Source: Bacteroidales bacterium (GTDB lineage: Bacteria; Bacteroidota; Bacteroidia; Bacteroidales; JAADGE01). Taken from it: DNA of 5,986 nt. The DNA lies in the NCBI GenBank assembly GCA_029932445.1, contig JAOZQB010000179.1:1-5986 (forward strand), given 5' to 3'. Below, in pieces: positions 4,815-5,986 of the stretch (positions are counted from its first letter, which is position 1; every line of letters starts with the position of its first letter). Under the pieces are notes generated by a model. It did not search any database, had not been told where the DNA came from, and worked only from the letters and a program-made list of their open reading frames with translations. Position numbers and translations under genes: made by a program.

Positions 4815-5986
4815 ATGAAAAACTCTTTATTATTATTGATGGTGTTTATTCCCGGAATTATTTTCGGACAAAGCTTAAAAGGCAGATTATTGAATAAAGC
4901 AAATTCACCGATTGAAGATGCTTATATTCAAAATATTACGAAAGGTAATCACAGCCATTCCGATGCCGAAGGATATTTTACTTTGAGTAATACCTATGCG
5001 GGAGATACGCTTGTAATTATTTCATTGGGTTATGAACAGCAGAAAATATTCGTAACAAAAGTTATGCTGAAAAGTTTGCAAACAATTTCTTTAAAAACAA
5101 AAGCTTATAACATTAAGGAAGTTACGATAACCGGAAGTATGAAAACTTTAAATGTTATTTCCGATATTGATTTAAATTTAAAACCGATAAATTCATCGCA
5201 GGAAGTGTTACGAAAAATACCGGGATTATTTATCGGACAACATGCCGGAGGGGGAAAAGCCGAACAACTTTTTTTCAGAGGTTTTGATATAGATCACGGA
5301 ACGGATATTAAGATTTCCGTTGACGAAATACCCGTAAATATGGTTTCGCATGCACACGGACAGGGTTATGCCGATTTGCATTTTCTCATCCCCGAACTGA
5401 TTGATAAAATTGATTTCGGAAAAGGAAGTTATTATGCCGATAAAGGAAATTTCTCAACAACCGGTTATGTCAATTTTAAAACAAAAGATAAATTGGAAAA
5501 CAGCTCAACGGCTGTTGAATACGGAATGTTTAATACAATCAGAAATGTTTCTTTGATAAAATTATTGAATACAAATACGCAAAATGCCTATGCGGCAACG
5601 GAATATTTCTTAACCGACGGTGCTTTTGATTCGCCGCAGGATTTCAGCCGAATAAATTTGTTCGGAAAATATTCTGCTTATCTTAATTCGGGAGATAAAC
5701 TTACTTTCTTGAGTTCCTATTTTATGAGTAAATGGAATGCTTCGGGACAAATTCCGCAAAGAGCCGTTGATGAAGGTTTGATAAGTCGTTTCGGTGCCAT
5801 TGATGATACCGAAGGCGGTTATACAAGCAGAATGAATTTAAGTTTGCATTACAATCATAAAATTTATTATAAAAGTTTCGTGAAATCACATTTTTATTTT
5901 TCAAAATATGCTTTTGAATTGTATTCGGATTTTACTTTTTTCTTAAACGACAGAGCTTGTGGGCAGGGTTGGGGCTTCTGTTGGGT
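4815..5986 (+). CDS. TonB-dependent receptor, 3' end beyond the window
   Basis: The frame from ATG 4815 stays open to the window end (390 codons visible; full members are usually about twice this long). An export signal (MKNSLLLL to FG, cut before Gln19) is followed by a carboxypeptidase-regulatory-like beta domain at about 20-95, with the typical DAEGYF turn at 50-55. A TonB plug domain follows at about 102-222, including EVLRKIPGLF, FFRGFDIDHGTDI and VDEIPVNM. The first barrel strands come next. Such receptors use TonB energy to import scarce ligands across the outer membrane. The plug has an unusual His motif (HAHGQGYADLH, 179-189), and the N-terminal domain has HSH at 46-48. Position 191 bases after a likely nickel permease suggests a metal ligand; this is inference. 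The last 11 residues (from 380) look unlike a barrel and their DNA is G-rich. Confidence 0.9.
   Translation, partial: MKNSLLLLMVFIPGIIFGQSLKGRLLNKANSPIEDAYIQNITKGNHSHSDAEGYFTLSNTYAGDTLVIISLGYEQQKIFVTKVMLKSLQTISLKTKAYNIKEVTITGSMKTLNVISDIDLNLKPINSSQEVLRKIPGLFIGQHAGGGKAEQLFFRGFDIDHGTDIKISVDEIPVNMVSHAHGQGYADLHFLIPELIDKIDFGKGSYYADKGNFSTTGYVNFKTKDKLENSSTAVEYGMFNTIRNVSLIKLLNTNTQNAYAATEYFLTDGAFDSPQDFSRINLFGKYSAYLNSGDKLTFLSSYFMSKWNASGQIPQRAVDEGLISRFGAIDDTEGGYTSRMNLSLHYNHKIYYKSFVKSHFYFSKYAFELYSDFTFFLNDRACGQGWGFCW

Noticed and set aside
5722..5904. Minus-strand open frame inside the TonB receptor
   Set aside because: It is short, antisense to barrel-coding sequence, and without domain or leader signals.

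Overview
The window reads as a chromosomal piece of a low-GC member of the Bacteroidota. It is A/T-rich by eye. The genes lack clear Shine-Dalgarno sequences and have A/T-rich leaders instead. The non-cytoplasmic proteins carry Bacteroidota-style signals: a lipoprotein with a cysteine at residue 19, export signals ending in FAQ or FGQ, and a TonB-dependent receptor with an N-terminal carboxypeptidase-regulatory-like domain. Two candidate promoter elements fit the TAnnTTTG form typical of this phylum. No RNA gene, CRISPR array, insertion sequence or complete mobile element was seen.

Layout. Positions 2-463 (+) hold the 3' part of an unrecognised membrane-anchored protein that begins upstream of the window. 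A likely terminator and a short GC-rich hairpin separate it from a convergent hypothetical lipoprotein (545-1189, -). Next is a CapA-type metallophosphatase-like secreted protein (1323-2522, -); the gap between these two carries a palindrome that resembles a dispersed repeat. Positions 2523-2614 are a divergent promoter region. To its right, reading on +, are hypC (2615-2863), hypD (2897-4003) and a six-helix NicO/UreH-like permease (4015-4623), tightly spaced and apparently one operon. After a 191-base gap with competing hairpins, a TonB-dependent receptor starts at 4815 and runs off the right edge.

How the genes may work together. HypC and HypD are maturation factors that build the Fe(CN)2CO part of the [NiFe]-hydrogenase active site. 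The permease 11 bases after hypD has the His/Asp motif of nickel/cobalt carriers, so it probably supplies nickel to the same enzyme. The downstream TonB receptor has a histidine-rich plug motif and could be the outer-membrane half of that nickel route; this is inference from position and motif only. hypE, hypF, hypA, hypB and the hydrogenase itself are not in the window.

The most notable observations are the hyp-permease-TonB arrangement, a heptamer repeat (AAAAGTT) at both gene junctions of the hyp operon, mutually exclusive hairpins before the receptor, and an abrupt G-rich change in the last 35 bases that may be an assembly or read-end artefact. I found no convincing new defence or mobile system.
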